Counted from the first letter of the stretch, positions 18,488 to 29,133 are shown. The stretch is 64,000 nt of DNA from a bacterium (GCA_004297985.1 SCRA01000037.1:32978-96977), one strand, 5' to 3'. Translations and numbers: made by a program. The notes: a model not told the origin generated them from the letters alone.

Positions 18488-20617
18488 TCAAGCCAGCAGC
18501 ATCTCGAGGCGAATCGGCAGCTCGCGCACGCGCACGCCGGTCGCGTGGAAGACGGCGTTTGCGATCGCCGGAGCGACGCCGACGGCGCCGAGCTCGCCAA
18601 TGCCTTTGGCACCGAGCGGGCTTGCGTGTGCGTCGACCTCTTCCGCGAAGATGACCTCCAGCTCCGGCACGTCCGCGTTGGCTGGAACGAGATACCCTGC
18701 GAGGTTCTTCGAGAGATAGCGCCCCAGCGTGGGATCCATCGACGACTCCTCCAAGAGCGCCTGACCGATCCCCCAGACCATCCCCCCTTGAATCTGGCTG
18801 CGCGCCGTCGTCGGGTTGATGATGCGCCCCGCGCTGTACGCGCCGACCACGCGTGAGACGCGCGGAATCGGCAGATCCTCGTCGACGCGAACTTCGGCGA
18901 AGACGGCGCCGAAGGTGTGCATCGAGAAGTCTCCCTCCTCGCCAGGTGACCATGCCCCGTCGGCGGAGAGGCTGGTCCGGCCCGAGCGGGAAAGCACGGC
19001 CCCAAGGTCCTCGTCTTCATGCGCGCCCAGCTCCCGCAGCTCATCCCGTAGCCGCGTCGCCGCATCGAGCACGGCTGAGCCGACGCTCATGGTCGTGGAA
19101 GAGCCGAAGGTCCCGCCGGTCTCCGGCAGCGTCGTATCGCCCAGAGCGATCCGCACCTGCTCGATCGGGACGCCCAGAACGTCGGCCGCGATCTGCGGCA
19201 TGATCGTCCGCACCCCGGTGCCGATCTCTTGCGTTCCCGCCTCGATCAACACGCGCCCGTCGCTCTCGACCGTCACGCGTGCCGAGGCTGGCATGCGGAA
19301 CGTGCCCATGAGGGCCGTTGCCATCCCCCAGCCGATGCGAACGCGGCCTTCGCGCATCGCTCCCGGCCGTGGATTCCGCCCGGACCAGCCGAAGCGCTCC
19401 GCGGCCAGCCGGTAGCACGCGCGCAACTCCTTCGAGGAGAACGGCTTACCAGTCGTCGGGTCGCGTTGCGCGTAGTTGCGCAGGCGCAGCTCCAGCGAAT
19501 CGATGCCCGCCTCGTAAGCTAGCTCGTCCATCGCGATCTCCAAGCCCACCATCGCCACGCCGTCGTGCGGCGCGCGCATCGGCGTCGGCGTGCTCCGGTC
19601 GACGTGCACCACCCGATGGCGCGTCTCGATCGCCGGCGCGGCATACAGCGAACGCGCGCTGAGGGCGCAATACTCGACGTAGTCGTCGAACCGCGAGGTC
19701 GGGTTGATGCTCGTGGCGCGAACGGCGCGCAGCGTGCCGTCGCGCTCGGCGCCGATGTCGAGCGCCTGTTCGCTGGCCGTCTGGTACCCGTGCGCGGTAA
19801 AGGCCTGGGCCCGCGTGAGTACCACCTTGAGCGGCCGCTCCAGCTCGCGCGCCGCCGCGGCCGTCAGCACCTGGTGCGGCCAGACGTAGCCCTTGGAGCC
19901 GAAGCCGCCGCCGGCGTACGACGAGCGAACGCGAACGCGCTCCGGCGCGATGTCGAGCGCCTGTGCGACCGCCATGCGCACGCCCCAGACGTACTGGGTG
20001 GCGTCGTCGAGCGTCAACGATCCGTTCTCCCAGCGCGCCACCGTCGCCGAAGGCTCCATGGCGCAGTGGTGGCGATCCGCGGTGCGATAGCGCTGCGCGA
20101 TCCGGATCGGAGCCTGCGCCAGCTCGCGCTCGACGTCTCCCACGCGAGTGTCCGATTCGAAGAAGCTCTGCCCCTCGACGGCGCGCTCGAGCTGCGTGCG
20201 AAAGTCGACGTTGAAGGGCTCGCGCTCGTACTCCGCGCGCACGAGGCTGGCTGCGTGCGCCGCCTGCTCGAGGGTGGCCGCAACGGCCAGCGCGATCGGC
20301 TGCCCCTCGTAGGCGATGCGATCGCTCTGCAAGGGCAGCAACGACTGGCCGGCCGGCGGCGAGGAGACGGGGTTGAGCCGCGGCATATTCTCGTGCGTGA
20401 AGATGCGCAGAACGCCCGCCGCATGCTCGGCGCGCCCGACGTCGAGCTGTGCGATCCGCCCACGAGGGATGTTCGCCAGCGCGAAGACGCCGTAGGCTAG
20501 GCGCTCGGCCGGAGTATCGGCCGCGTAGCATGCTCGCCCCGACACTTTCTCCTTTCCGTCGAGCCGCTCGTGTGGAACGCCGATCGCGCGCGAGGGCGGG
20601 GCCAGCACCGAGATCAT
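18488..20617 (-). CDS. xanthine dehydrogenase family molybdopterin-binding subunit (YagR/PaoC-like)
   Basis: GVPHERLDGKEKVSGRACYAAD..., YAGGGFGSKG, AKGIGELGAVGVAPAIANAVFHATG. Confidence 0.95.
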   Translation of the reverse strand: MISVLAPPSRAIGVPHERLDGKEKVSGRACYAADTPAERLAYGVFALANIPRGRIAQLDVGRAEHAAGVLRIFTHENMPRLNPVSSPPAGQSLLPLQSDRIAYEGQPIALAVAATLEQAAHAASLVRAEYEREPFNVDFRTQLERAVEGQSFFESDTRVGDVERELAQAPIRIAQRYRTADRHHCAMEPSATVARWENGSLTLDDATQYVWGVRMAVAQALDIAPERVRVRSSYAGGGFGSKGYVWPHQVLTAAAARELERPLKVVLTRAQAFTAHGYQTASEQALDIGAERDGTLRAVRATSINPTSRFDDYVEYCALSARSLYAAPAIETRHRVVHVDRSTPTPMRAPHDGVAMVGLEIAMDELAYEAGIDSLELRLRNYAQRDPTTGKPFSSKELRACYRLAAERFGWSGRNPRPGAMREGRVRIGWGMATALMGTFRMPASARVTVESDGRVLIEAGTQEIGTGVRTIMPQIAADVLGVPIEQVRIALGDTTLPETGGTFGSSTTMSVGSAVLDAATRLRDELRELGAHEDEDLGAVLSRSGRTSLSADGAWSPGEEGDFSMHTFGAVFAEVRVDEDLPIPRVSRVVGAYSAGRIINPTTARSQIQGGMVWGIGQALLEESSMDPTLGRYLSKNLAGYLVPANADVPELEVIFAEEVDAHASPLGAKGIGELGAVGVAPAIANAVFHATGVRVRELPIRLEMLLA

Positions 20618-21600
20618 GCCATCCCTCCTGCGATCTCCAGGGCGCGCACGACGGTGCGCTTGGCGAGCGCGATCTTGAACGCGTTGCGCGCCAGCGGGCG
20701 CGCCTCGGAGAAGGCGCCGTCAACGGCCCGTGCGAGCGCCGCGCGCTCCAGTGGCAGCCCGGCAAGTGCGCGCTCCGCTTCGGTAAGCGGCCACGGCATG
20801 GGTGCCACGCCGCCCAAGGCGATGCGTACCTCGCGAATCCGTCCGCCGTCGAGATCGAGGGCGACAGCCGCCGAGACCAGCGCGAACTCGTACGAGGCTC
20901 GCTCCCGTACCTTGACGTACCACGAGCGCCGCGCGCGCGGTGTGGCGGGGACGTCGATGCCGACGATCAGCTCACCGTGCTCGAGAACGGTGTCACGCTC
21001 CGGCGCATCGCCGGGAAGCCGGTAGAAGTCCGCCAGAGGGATGGAGCGCTCGCCGCCGCGTCCCAGAACGCGGACGCTTGCCTCCAGTGCGCGCAGCGCC
21101 ACCGCGGCGTCCGAGGGATGGGTCGCCACGCACGCGTCGCTCCAGCCGAAGATCGCGTGGGTGCGGTTGAGCCCCTCGCGTGCCGCGCAGCCGCTCCCGG
21201 GGCGGCGCTTGTTGCACGGGAGGTCGGTCTCCGCGCGGAAGTACGGACAGCGCGTGCGCTGCAGCAAGTTGCCGCCCATGGAGGCCATGTTGCGCAACTG
21301 CGCGCTCGCCGAGCGTTCGAGTGCCTCGGCCAAGGCGGGGAAGCCGGAGCGGACGGCCCGATGTGCCGCCACGTCGCTCATGCGCGCAAGCGTGCCGATG
21401 CGCAAGCCTGCGGACGTCGCTTCGATCTGCCCGAGCGGCAGCCGGTTGATGTCGACCACGCGGCCCGGGCGTTCGATGCCGTCTTTGAGCCAATTCACCA
21501 ATTCCGTGCCGCCGGCGATGAAGGCCGCCTCGGGGTCCCCGGCGAGTGCCGCAACGGCTCCGGCGGCGTCGCCGGCGCGCGCGTACTCAAATGGGTGCAT
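20614..21600 (-). CDS. xanthine dehydrogenase family FAD-binding subunit (YagS/PaoB-like)
   Basis: AAFIAGGTELVNWLKDGIERPGRVVDINRLPL, NMASMGGNLLQRTRCPYFR. Confidence 0.95.
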   Translation of the reverse strand: MHPFEYARAGDAAGAVAALAGDPEAAFIAGGTELVNWLKDGIERPGRVVDINRLPLGQIEATSAGLRIGTLARMSDVAAHRAVRSGFPALAEALERSASAQLRNMASMGGNLLQRTRCPYFRAETDLPCNKRRPGSGCAAREGLNRTHAIFGWSDACVATHPSDAAVALRALEASVRVLGRGGERSIPLADFYRLPGDAPERDTVLEHGELIVGIDVPATPRARRSWYVKVRERASYEFALVSAAVALDLDGGRIREVRIALGGVAPMPWPLTEAERALAGLPLERAALARAVDGAFSEARPLARNAFKIALAKRTVVRALEIAGGMA

Positions 21601-22072
21601 GCTGTTCCATCACCTGCGCCGCCGCGGCGACCGCTGCAACGATGTTCGGATAGGCGCCGCAGCGGCAAAGGTTGCCGCTCATCCACTCGCGGATCTCGTC
21701 TTCATCGCCTGCGTGGCCCTCGCGAACGCAGGCGACGGCGGACATGATCTGCCCGGAGGTGCAGTAGCCGCATTGAAGGGCGTCGTGCTCGATGAAGGCT
21801 TGCTGCACGGGGTGCAGCGTGCCTTCGCGCGCCAGACCCTCGATCGTGGTGATCTCGTCGCCTTCGTGCATCGCCGCGAGCGTCATGCAGGAGAGGACAC
21901 GGCGGCCGTTCACGTGTACGGTGCAGGCCCCGCACTCGCCCCGGTCGCAGCCCTTCTTGGTTCCCATCAACCCCAAGCGCTCGCGCAGCGCGTCGAGCAG
22001 CGTCGCGCGCGGATCGATCTCCAAGCGCCGACTGGTGCCGTTCACCCGAAGGGTCGTCTCGAGTAGTGTCAC
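21587..22072 (-). CDS. 2Fe-2S subunit of aldehyde/xanthine dehydrogenase (YagT/PaoA-like)
   Basis: GTKKGCDRGECGACTVHVNGRRVLSC, QCGYCTSGQIMSA, GNLCRCGAYPNI. Confidence 0.95.
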   Translation of the reverse strand: MTLLETTLRVNGTSRRLEIDPRATLLDALRERLGLMGTKKGCDRGECGACTVHVNGRRVLSCMTLAAMHEGDEITTIEGLAREGTLHPVQQAFIEHDALQCGYCTSGQIMSAVACVREGHAGDEDEIREWMSGNLCRCGAYPNIVAAVAAAAQVMEQHAPI

Positions 22073-22191
22073 AACTGGTGCGACCTCCCTGCCTCAAGTG
22101 CATTCTTCCAATGCCTTAGGTAGGCTACACGCGAGCGTGCCGACACGGCAAGGTAGCCGTCGCTTGAGGAAGAAGCGGCCGTCAAGCGCCG

Positions 22192-22287
22192 GCCATCGGC
22201 CGAGCGTTAGCGGCGGAATCGAGGGTGCTCTTCCCCGACGAGCCTTCGCTGGGGCTCGCGCCGCTGATGGCGGACCATCTCTTCGAC
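22192..22287 (+). pseudogene. remnant of a LivF-type ABC ATPase (Walker B / D-loop region only)
   Basis: Open segment translates to AIGRALAAESRVLFPDEPSLGLAPLMADHLFD, matching the typical AIGRAL..LLLLDEPSLGLAPLMVDHLFE of LivF; no flanking ABC domain. Confidence 0.75.
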
Positions 22288-22583
22288 CCCGAAGGAGGCC
22301 CGGCATCGGACGCCTCGTGTCAAGCCGCCGCTGGAGTTTGCGACGCCATCGGTGAAGCGTTGCGTGCCCCACTCTTCCTGTCGCATCACGTCGGTGAGTT
22401 CTTCGCATCGGCGGCCCGCCAACTTCCGGCTAGCGGTTGCGGGTAGATCCCCGTGGAAGGTTGTGGGTGATTCGATTCGCGAAGCCAAGTCGTTTCGCGG
22501 GGTTCGGCCTTCCTTAGGAAAGGTCGTCCGCCGCAAGCCAGCGCCGGCAGAACCGCACGACGGAGGTACATCGCAGTACGTAG

Positions 22584-24074
22584 ATGAGACTTCGTGAAGC
22601 TCTCGACTTGCCGTCCCTGGCAGGAACGCGCGTGGTCGCCGGGATGGTGGGCTTGGATCGTGACGTCCGCGGTATCCACGCGATCGATATTCCGGAACCC
22701 AGCCTCTACGTAACGGCGGGGCAGGTGCTGCTAACGACGGGCTACGCATGGCCCCGCGATGAGCGGCTTCAATTGCGGCAGGTCGAGTCACTTGTCGACC
22801 GCGGGTTGGTTGGCTTGGGGTTGGCGGTTCCGCACTTCTTCGACCACTTCTCGGATGGTACGCGCACGGTCGCGGAGCGCCTAGGATTAGCTTTACTGGA
22901 GATCCCGTGGGAAGTTCCCTTCGCGGAAATCGTCGAGGACGTCCATCGCGCGATTCTGGCCGAACAGTATCGCGTGATCGAACGGTCGGAGCGTATCCAT
23001 CGCGAGTTGACCAGTGCGGCCTCCGAAGGTGCAACGCTCGAAGAGCTCGCGGGCATCCTTGGGCGCCTGATCAACCGCAACGTCTCTTTCGAAGACCGGG
23101 AGGGGCGTACGTTGGCTTCCTACCGGGCGAGAGATGTAGTCGATGATGCGATGGGAAGAGACGGTGGGCACCGCTGCCCGATTCAACTCGGCGGCCACAC
23201 CGTGGGCACCGTGCGCATCACCGATATCGTGGAACCGTTAACCGAATTGGAGTATCGCGCGGCGGAGCATGCCGCGCTCGTCGCAGCGCTCAAGATCGCG
23301 CATCAGCGTGAGCTCTCCGTGCTGGAGAGCCGCTTGGGTCATGCCTTCGTTGCCTCGCTCCTGGAGGGAACCTTTGATCCCACGCCGCAGGCAATCGAGC
23401 GCGCGAGACTCATCGGCTTCGACCCGCAGGGCAGGTATGTCGTTGCGCTCTTCGTTCTCGAGGAGTCGTTGCCCATCGACCGCGATGCTTTCCTGCGTCG
23501 CGAGCGCTTGGTGCACAACGTGCGCCAGCGGATGGAGGATCTCCGCCTACCACGGCTGGTCAGCGTTTCGCATAACCACGTGGCCGTGGTGACGCGGGAG
23601 GGGGGCATCGCGGATATCTGGCACAAGCGTGAGCATCTCGATGTCGCGGTGATCGTCGGCCGGGCGCATGACGGTTTTGCCGGCATCCGAGAAAGCTACC
23701 GCGAGGCTCTGCAATTGGTCCCGTATCGGCGGCGCGGAGTGGTCGGCTACTTCGACGAGCTGATCTTCCCGCGCGTGATCATGGGCGATACAGAGGCACG
23801 TGAGCCTTTCCTGCGCGCGCTTTTCGCGCCGCTGGAGTCGGACAAGCACGGCGAAACGATAAAGATGACCCTGCTGACCTACGTGAGCGCAGGCTTTCAG
23901 GTTCGTGAAACCGCGAAGCGGCTAGCGATCCACCCGAATACGGTACGCTACCGTCTCGATCGCGCGAGCCAGCTCATGGAGCAGTCCTTCGACGATCCGG
24001 ACACCCGGTTCCGCCTGCAATTCGCACTGCACCTCTTAGGTGCAGTGCACAACGAAGACGGCACAATTTTGTAG
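22584..24074 (+). CDS. PucR family transcriptional regulator
   Basis: PucR N-terminal domain (LREALDLPSLAGTRVVAGMVGLDRDVRGIHAIDIPEP...VLLTTGY) and C-terminal HTH (LTYVSAGFQVRETAKRLAIHPNTVRYRLDRA). Confidence 0.95.
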   Translation: MRLREALDLPSLAGTRVVAGMVGLDRDVRGIHAIDIPEPSLYVTAGQVLLTTGYAWPRDERLQLRQVESLVDRGLVGLGLAVPHFFDHFSDGTRTVAERLGLALLEIPWEVPFAEIVEDVHRAILAEQYRVIERSERIHRELTSAASEGATLEELAGILGRLINRNVSFEDREGRTLASYRARDVVDDAMGRDGGHRCPIQLGGHTVGTVRITDIVEPLTELEYRAAEHAALVAALKIAHQRELSVLESRLGHAFVASLLEGTFDPTPQAIERARLIGFDPQGRYVVALFVLEESLPIDRDAFLRRERLVHNVRQRMEDLRLPRLVSVSHNHVAVVTREGGIADIWHKREHLDVAVIVGRAHDGFAGIRESYREALQLVPYRRRGVVGYFDELIFPRVIMGDTEAREPFLRALFAPLESDKHGETIKMTLLTYVSAGFQVRETAKRLAIHPNTVRYRLDRASQLMEQSFDDPDTRFRLQFALHLLGAVHNEDGTIL

Positions 24075-24150
24075 TCGAGAACATGGCTTCCATCCCGCTC
24101 GGATGCTAGGCTAGGGCCAACGTATCGCTCGAGTGAGGATGAGTTGACCT

Positions 24151-25320
24151 ATGGGAATTTTTCCGTCTGTAGAGATGAAGCGGCGGCTTGCTGCCTTTGA
24201 GTCCGCATTGGAAGAGCGACGCGTAGACATCGCGCTTGTGCATACCGCTGACAACGTGTACTACCTCTCGGGCGTGCCGCTGCTTTCGGAATGGGGGCGC
24301 CCCATGTGGGTGGTGGTCCGTCCGGGTTCAGAGTCGGCGATCGTCGGGGCCTCCATCGAGACGGAGAACATGGCGGCCTACAGCTCGCTGCCCCGCGTGC
24401 TGAGTTACGCGGACGAGGAGCGTGTGACGGATGCCTGCTTGAAGCACGTGATGAGCTTGGCGGGCGGTGCCCGAGATTCGGCCATCCGTTTTGGCATCGA
24501 ACGCTCGGCGATGACGATCGACCTCTATGAAGCACTGCGCGCATCGTTGCCGAGGGCGACGTTCGTCGACATCGGCGAGGCGATCGCGGGATTGCGGTTG
24601 ATCAAGTCGACCAAAGAGATTGAGATCCTGGAGCTGGGCGGCACGGTGGCAAAGATCGGCGCCAACGCCTTTCTGGAAGCTCTGACCGACGGCATCCCAG
24701 AGCTCACGGTTGCCGGCCATGCGGTGGCGGAGATGGACCGCGCGTTGGCCGCACTCTATCCCGATGGCAGCACGAGCACCTACGCCTATGCGCAGTTTGC
24801 GGAGCACACGCTGACGCCGCATCTGCACGCCACGGGCAGGCGCTTGCGCCGCGGCGATCTCGTGGCGCTCAACGTCTTTCCGACGATTTGGGGCTACTGT
24901 GTCGAGTTGGAGCGGACGTTCGTCTTCGGGCGGGCCACACAAGAGCAGCAAAGTGCGCTCGATGCCGTCAACGAGGCTTTTGATGCCGGAAAGGATGCGG
25001 TTCGTCCCGGGGCGGGCATGGGCGAGATCGACGTGCTCACGCGCAAGATCCTAGAACGGCACGGTTACAGCACGTACATTCGCCACGGCGCGGGTCATGC
25101 GCACGGGATCATGATCGGCGCTGCCTCGCGAGAAGAGGGCGGCGAGCTCCGCGTGTACAACTCGGGCCGGCTTCAGCCGAACATGGCCAACTCCGTAGAG
25201 CCCGGCGTCTATCTTCCGAAGATCGGCGGCTTCCGGCATTCAGATGTCATGATCATAACGAGCGATGGTGCCCGTTGCATCACCGACTTTCCTCGAGACA
25301 TCATCTACGCAAACGCGTGA
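24151..25320 (+). CDS. M24 family metallopeptidase (Xaa-Pro peptidase/creatinase fold)
   Basis: ALVHTADNVYYLSGVPLLSEWGRP, IRHGAGHAHGIMIGAASREEGGELRVYNSGRLQPNMANSVEPGVYLP. Confidence 0.92.
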   Translation: MGIFPSVEMKRRLAAFESALEERRVDIALVHTADNVYYLSGVPLLSEWGRPMWVVVRPGSESAIVGASIETENMAAYSSLPRVLSYADEERVTDACLKHVMSLAGGARDSAIRFGIERSAMTIDLYEALRASLPRATFVDIGEAIAGLRLIKSTKEIEILELGGTVAKIGANAFLEALTDGIPELTVAGHAVAEMDRALAALYPDGSTSTYAYAQFAEHTLTPHLHATGRRLRRGDLVALNVFPTIWGYCVELERTFVFGRATQEQQSALDAVNEAFDAGKDAVRPGAGMGEIDVLTRKILERHGYSTYIRHGAGHAHGIMIGAASREEGGELRVYNSGRLQPNMANSVEPGVYLPKIGGFRHSDVMIITSDGARCITDFPRDIIYANA

Positions 25321-25335
25321 TTGGAGGCGGTAAGG

Positions 25336-26580
25336 ATGGCAGACCATGAGAGCAGGTCAGGAATGATTAGCCGTCGGCGCTTCACCGCTCTGGCGTCGGC
25401 TGGTTTAGGAGCTGCGGCGGTGGCGGGATTGGCGCCGATCTCCGTATCGGCAGCGAACGGCGATATCCCGATTGGCGCCTTGATGCCGCTCACGGGTGCG
25501 GGCGGGCCGTTTGGGCAGAACATGATGAAAGCCGTGCGCTCCGCAGTTGCTCAGATCAACGCCGCGGGGGGTCCGTTGGGACGAAAAATTCACCTCTACG
25601 AAGAGGATGATCAGACCGACCCCGATGCCGCGGTGCGTGCGGCGAAGAAGCTGATCGAAGTCAACAAGGTTGCCGCCGTGCTCGGTACGTGGGCTAGCGG
25701 CGTGACGCTGGCTGTGGCTCCCGTCTGCCAGGCCAGTAAGGTCGTGGAGATGAGTACCTCGGGCGCGAGCAAGATCACGACGGTGCAGGAGCACGGCTTC
25801 GTCTATCGCACGGAGCCCGACGACACGCTGTTCGGGCGCGCGTACGCGGAAGTGGCCGCGACGCGCGGCTGGAAGCGAGCCGCCATCCTAGGCTTGAACG
25901 TGCCGTTCACGGTCACCACGGTGTCGAACTTTCGCGCGGCGTTCGAGGCCCAAGGCGGCACAGTCGTCAGCTACGACACGTATAATCAAAACCAGACGAC
26001 CTTCCGCAGCGAGACGTTGAAGGCGGCTCAGGGAAAGCCGGACTTCATCCTGATCTCCGGCTACGAACCTGACGTCACCGGAATTCTGCGTTCGGCGTAC
26101 GAGAATGGGCTCCACGAGACATTCCTGGTTCCGGGCTTCTCCGTCTCTGATACGTTGATCAAGAACGCAGGGCCCGCGGCTGAGGGATTGCTGCTGGTGC
26201 AAGAGGGCGTTGCCGAAGGATCGCCCGCCTATCGGCAGGTGGTTTCCGCCCTGGGCGGCAGCGAGTACTACTCGTTCGCGGCCCAGACGTGGGACCAGAT
26301 CCAGTTGGTGGCGCTGGCGATCGAGGCCGCGAAGGCGGCGACGGGCGCGGGGATCGACCGCCACTTGCGCGCAGTCTCTGGCCCCTCGGGAACGAAGGTC
26401 GCCTCGTTTGCCGAAGGAGCGCCGCTGTTACGCAAGGGCCGGAAGATCAACTATGAGGGTGCCTCAGGGGCAATCGACTTCGATGCGCACGGCAACATCA
26501 GCATGGCCAACTTCCGCGTGGCCGAGGTCCGCAACGGAAAAATCGTGCCGGTACGGCTGCTCAAGGGTGTGCACTTCTAA
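25336..26580 (+). CDS. Liv-type ABC substrate-binding protein (Tat-like signal), cluster 2
   Basis: SRRRFTALASAGLGAAAVAG signal, IPIGALMPLTGAGGPFGQNMMKAVRSAVAQINAAGGPLG; GGAGG RBS. Confidence 0.95.
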   Translation: MADHESRSGMISRRRFTALASAGLGAAAVAGLAPISVSAANGDIPIGALMPLTGAGGPFGQNMMKAVRSAVAQINAAGGPLGRKIHLYEEDDQTDPDAAVRAAKKLIEVNKVAAVLGTWASGVTLAVAPVCQASKVVEMSTSGASKITTVQEHGFVYRTEPDDTLFGRAYAEVAATRGWKRAAILGLNVPFTVTTVSNFRAAFEAQGGTVVSYDTYNQNQTTFRSETLKAAQGKPDFILISGYEPDVTGILRSAYENGLHETFLVPGFSVSDTLIKNAGPAAEGLLLVQEGVAEGSPAYRQVVSALGGSEYYSFAAQTWDQIQLVALAIEAAKAATGAGIDRHLRAVSGPSGTKVASFAEGAPLLRKGRKINYEGASGAIDFDAHGNISMANFRVAEVRNGKIVPVRLLKGVHF

Positions 26581-26598
26581 GACTGGGACGGAGGATTG

Positions 26599-27462
26599 AT
26601 GTCGGAGCTCATTCGCCAGTACCTCGTTTCCGCGATCGTTATCGCGAGTGCTTGGGCTCCGACCGCTGCGGGGATCTCGCTGATCTACGGCGTCCTGCGC
26701 TATCCAAACTTTGCGCTCGGCGAGTTCATGACACTTGGCGGCTATCTGACACTGGGCTTGAGTGCCGGGTTTGGCATGCCCTTGCCTCTTGCTGCTCTGA
26801 TCGCGGTGATCGCCGCCGGTTTCGTGTCGTTGGCGGTAGACCAGACGGCCTTCCGTGCCGTGCGGCGCGCCGGCATCCTGCCGCCGATCCTGCTCTCGCT
26901 CGGCTTGATGCTGATCCTGCAAAACGTGGTTCGCGCGTTCTGGGGGAATGGTGCGTGGCAGTTGGATCTGCCGCTGACGAGGCCGTATGACTGGCTAGGT
27001 TTTGTCATCACGCCATACCAACTGATGTGCATTGCCGTCTCAGTTCTCGCCATCGGGGCTTCCTACATGGTGCTGCTGCGAACGCGCTTCGGCAAAGCCG
27101 TGCGAGCGCTAGCTGATAATCCCGACCTCGCCCTGGTCTCCGGTATCGAGCCGGAGCCCGTCTACGCCGGCGTGGCCTTCATGGCGGGTCTGCTGTCGGC
27201 GTTAGGAGGCGTACTCTTGGGATTGCAGAGCGTGCTGACGCCGCTGATGGGCTGGGACAGCCTGCTGCCGGCGTTTGCGGTCGCGATCCTCGGCGGCTTG
27301 GGGAATCTCATGGGCGCCGGAGTAGCCGCGCTCATCGTCGCGCTGGCCGGTGAGTATAGCCTGCTCTTCGTCCAATCGTCGTACAAGTCGGCGGTGGCGT
27401 TCGTGGTACTCGCGCTGATCTTGATCGTTCGGCCGGCGGGCATCCTCGGCGGACGATCGTAG
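26599..27462 (+). CDS. Liv-type ABC permease (LivH-like), cluster 2
   Basis: AAGISLIYGVLRYPNFALGEFMTLGGYLTL. Confidence 0.93.
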   Translation: MSELIRQYLVSAIVIASAWAPTAAGISLIYGVLRYPNFALGEFMTLGGYLTLGLSAGFGMPLPLAALIAVIAAGFVSLAVDQTAFRAVRRAGILPPILLSLGLMLILQNVVRAFWGNGAWQLDLPLTRPYDWLGFVITPYQLMCIAVSVLAIGASYMVLLRTRFGKAVRALADNPDLALVSGIEPEPVYAGVAFMAGLLSALGGVLLGLQSVLTPLMGWDSLLPAFAVAILGGLGNLMGAGVAALIVALAGEYSLLFVQSSYKSAVAFVVLALILIVRPAGILGGRS

Positions 27463-27472
27463 CGGTATCGCG

Positions 27473-28345
27473 ATGCTCGACTTTCTGATCGCCATCGTAA
27501 CGTTTACCGCCATCTACGCGGTGGTGAGCTTAGGCTTGAATCTGCAATGGGGGCAAGCCGGGCTGGTGAACCTTGGGCAAGTAGCGTTCTTTGCCGCGGG
27601 GGCGTACACGGCGGCGATTCTTGCGCGGGCAGGCACGCCGTTTCCGCTGGCAGTGCTCGCGGGGATGGTGGTAGCTGCGCTCTTGGGTGCGCTGGTTGCG
27701 CTGATCACTCCACGGTTGCGCGAGGACTATCTGGCGATCGTCACGCTGGGGTTTGCCGAGCTCGTGCGGTTGATTCTGCTCAACGAGAAGGAGATCGGCA
27801 ATGGTCCAAGCGGCATCAATGCCATTCCTCAACCGCTTCACGAGCTGTTTAGCGCCAACTACCCGCTATTCTTTGCCTTCTTAACGGTCGCGGCGCTGAT
27901 CGTGGTCTATCTCTTCAACGAGCGTCTGCGCCGAGCGCCGCTGGGGCGTCTGCTGCGCGCCATTCGCGAGGACGAGTCAGTGGTGGCGTCGATTGGCAAA
28001 TCCGTTCTGGCATTCAAAGTGGAGACCTTCAGCTTGGGTGCGGCGATGGCGGGCATTGCCGGCGCATTCTACGCGGCCTATCTGACCTTCATCGCGCCGG
28101 AGATGTTCACCGCCTCGGTCAGCATCTACGTACTGGTGGCCGTGTTGATCGCGGCCCGAGGCAGCAATATCGGCACGGTGCTGGGTGCTGTCTTCGTCTC
28201 CGTGCTGTTGGAGGGCACCGACTTCATCAAGGACTACATTCCATTTGGCACCGGCGTCCAGATTGCCGCGGTTCGCATCATCATCATGGGCGTGATCTTG
28301 ATGCTGGTGGTGCTGGCGCGTTATCGCAAGGTGGTGGAGGGGTGA
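27473..28345 (+). CDS. Liv-type ABC permease (LivM-like), cluster 2
   Basis: LGLNLQWGQAGLVNLGQVAFFAAGAYTAAIL. Confidence 0.93.
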   Translation: MLDFLIAIVTFTAIYAVVSLGLNLQWGQAGLVNLGQVAFFAAGAYTAAILARAGTPFPLAVLAGMVVAALLGALVALITPRLREDYLAIVTLGFAELVRLILLNEKEIGNGPSGINAIPQPLHELFSANYPLFFAFLTVAALIVVYLFNERLRRAPLGRLLRAIREDESVVASIGKSVLAFKVETFSLGAAMAGIAGAFYAAYLTFIAPEMFTASVSIYVLVAVLIAARGSNIGTVLGAVFVSVLLEGTDFIKDYIPFGTGVQIAAVRIIIMGVILMLVVLARYRKVVEG

Positions 28346-29133
28346 GCGCCGATGCCTTGCGCGAACCTGCGACGATCTTGGAAGTTCGCTCGCTCTCGAA
28401 ACGCTTTGGCGGAATGCAGGCGGTCAATGGTTGCAGCTTGCGTATCGCCGCAGGTTCGATCACCGGCTTGATCGGTCCGAATGGCGCGGGAAAGAGCACC
28501 GTATTCACCTTGATCAGCGGTTTCCTGCGGCCTGACGTAGGGGAGATTCTCTTCGACGGGCACCGAATCGATGGGCTGCCGGCGCACCGCGTGGCCCGGT
28601 TGGGGCTGGTTCGGACCTTCCAGACGCCGCGCGAGCTCCGCGAGCTGAGCGTGCTGGAGAATCTGATGATGGTCCCGAGGCCGCAGTTCGGCGAGAGCCT
28701 GGTCGGGGTGATGCTGCTCGGCAGCCGTCGTGTGCGGCGAGAGGAGCAGGAGATCGAGAAGCGGGCGCTCGAGGTCCTGCGAACCGTTGGATTGGATCAT
28801 CAGGCCCGGCGTAGAGCCGCAGACCTCTCCGGCGGGCAGAAGAAATTGCTGGAGATTGCGCGCTGCATGATGTGTCAGCCGAGGCTGGCACTGTTGGATG
28901 AGCCCACGGCCGGCGTGAATCCTAGCCTCATCAATGACCTGGTGGAGATGATTCGTTTGCTGCACGCGGGCGGCGTAACGATCGTGATCATCGAGCACAA
29001 CATGAACGTGGTCATGCGTCTGTGCGAGCACGTGATCGTGCTCGATCGCGGCGAGGTGATGTGCGAGGGGACACCGGAGCAGATCCAGCGCGATGAGCGC
29101 GTGCTGGCGGCCTACTTAGGAAGTGTACCGTGA
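28342..29133 (+). CDS. Liv-type ABC ATP-binding protein (LivG-like), cluster 2
   Basis: GPNGAGKSTVFTLISGF, LSGGQKKLLEIARCMM, LLDEPTAGVNP. Confidence 0.95.
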   Translation: MSADALREPATILEVRSLSKRFGGMQAVNGCSLRIAAGSITGLIGPNGAGKSTVFTLISGFLRPDVGEILFDGHRIDGLPAHRVARLGLVRTFQTPRELRELSVLENLMMVPRPQFGESLVGVMLLGSRRVRREEQEIEKRALEVLRTVGLDHQARRRAADLSGGQKKLLEIARCMMCQPRLALLDEPTAGVNPSLINDLVEMIRLLHAGGVTIVIIEHNMNVVMRLCEHVIVLDRGEVMCEGTPEQIQRDERVLAAYLGSVP

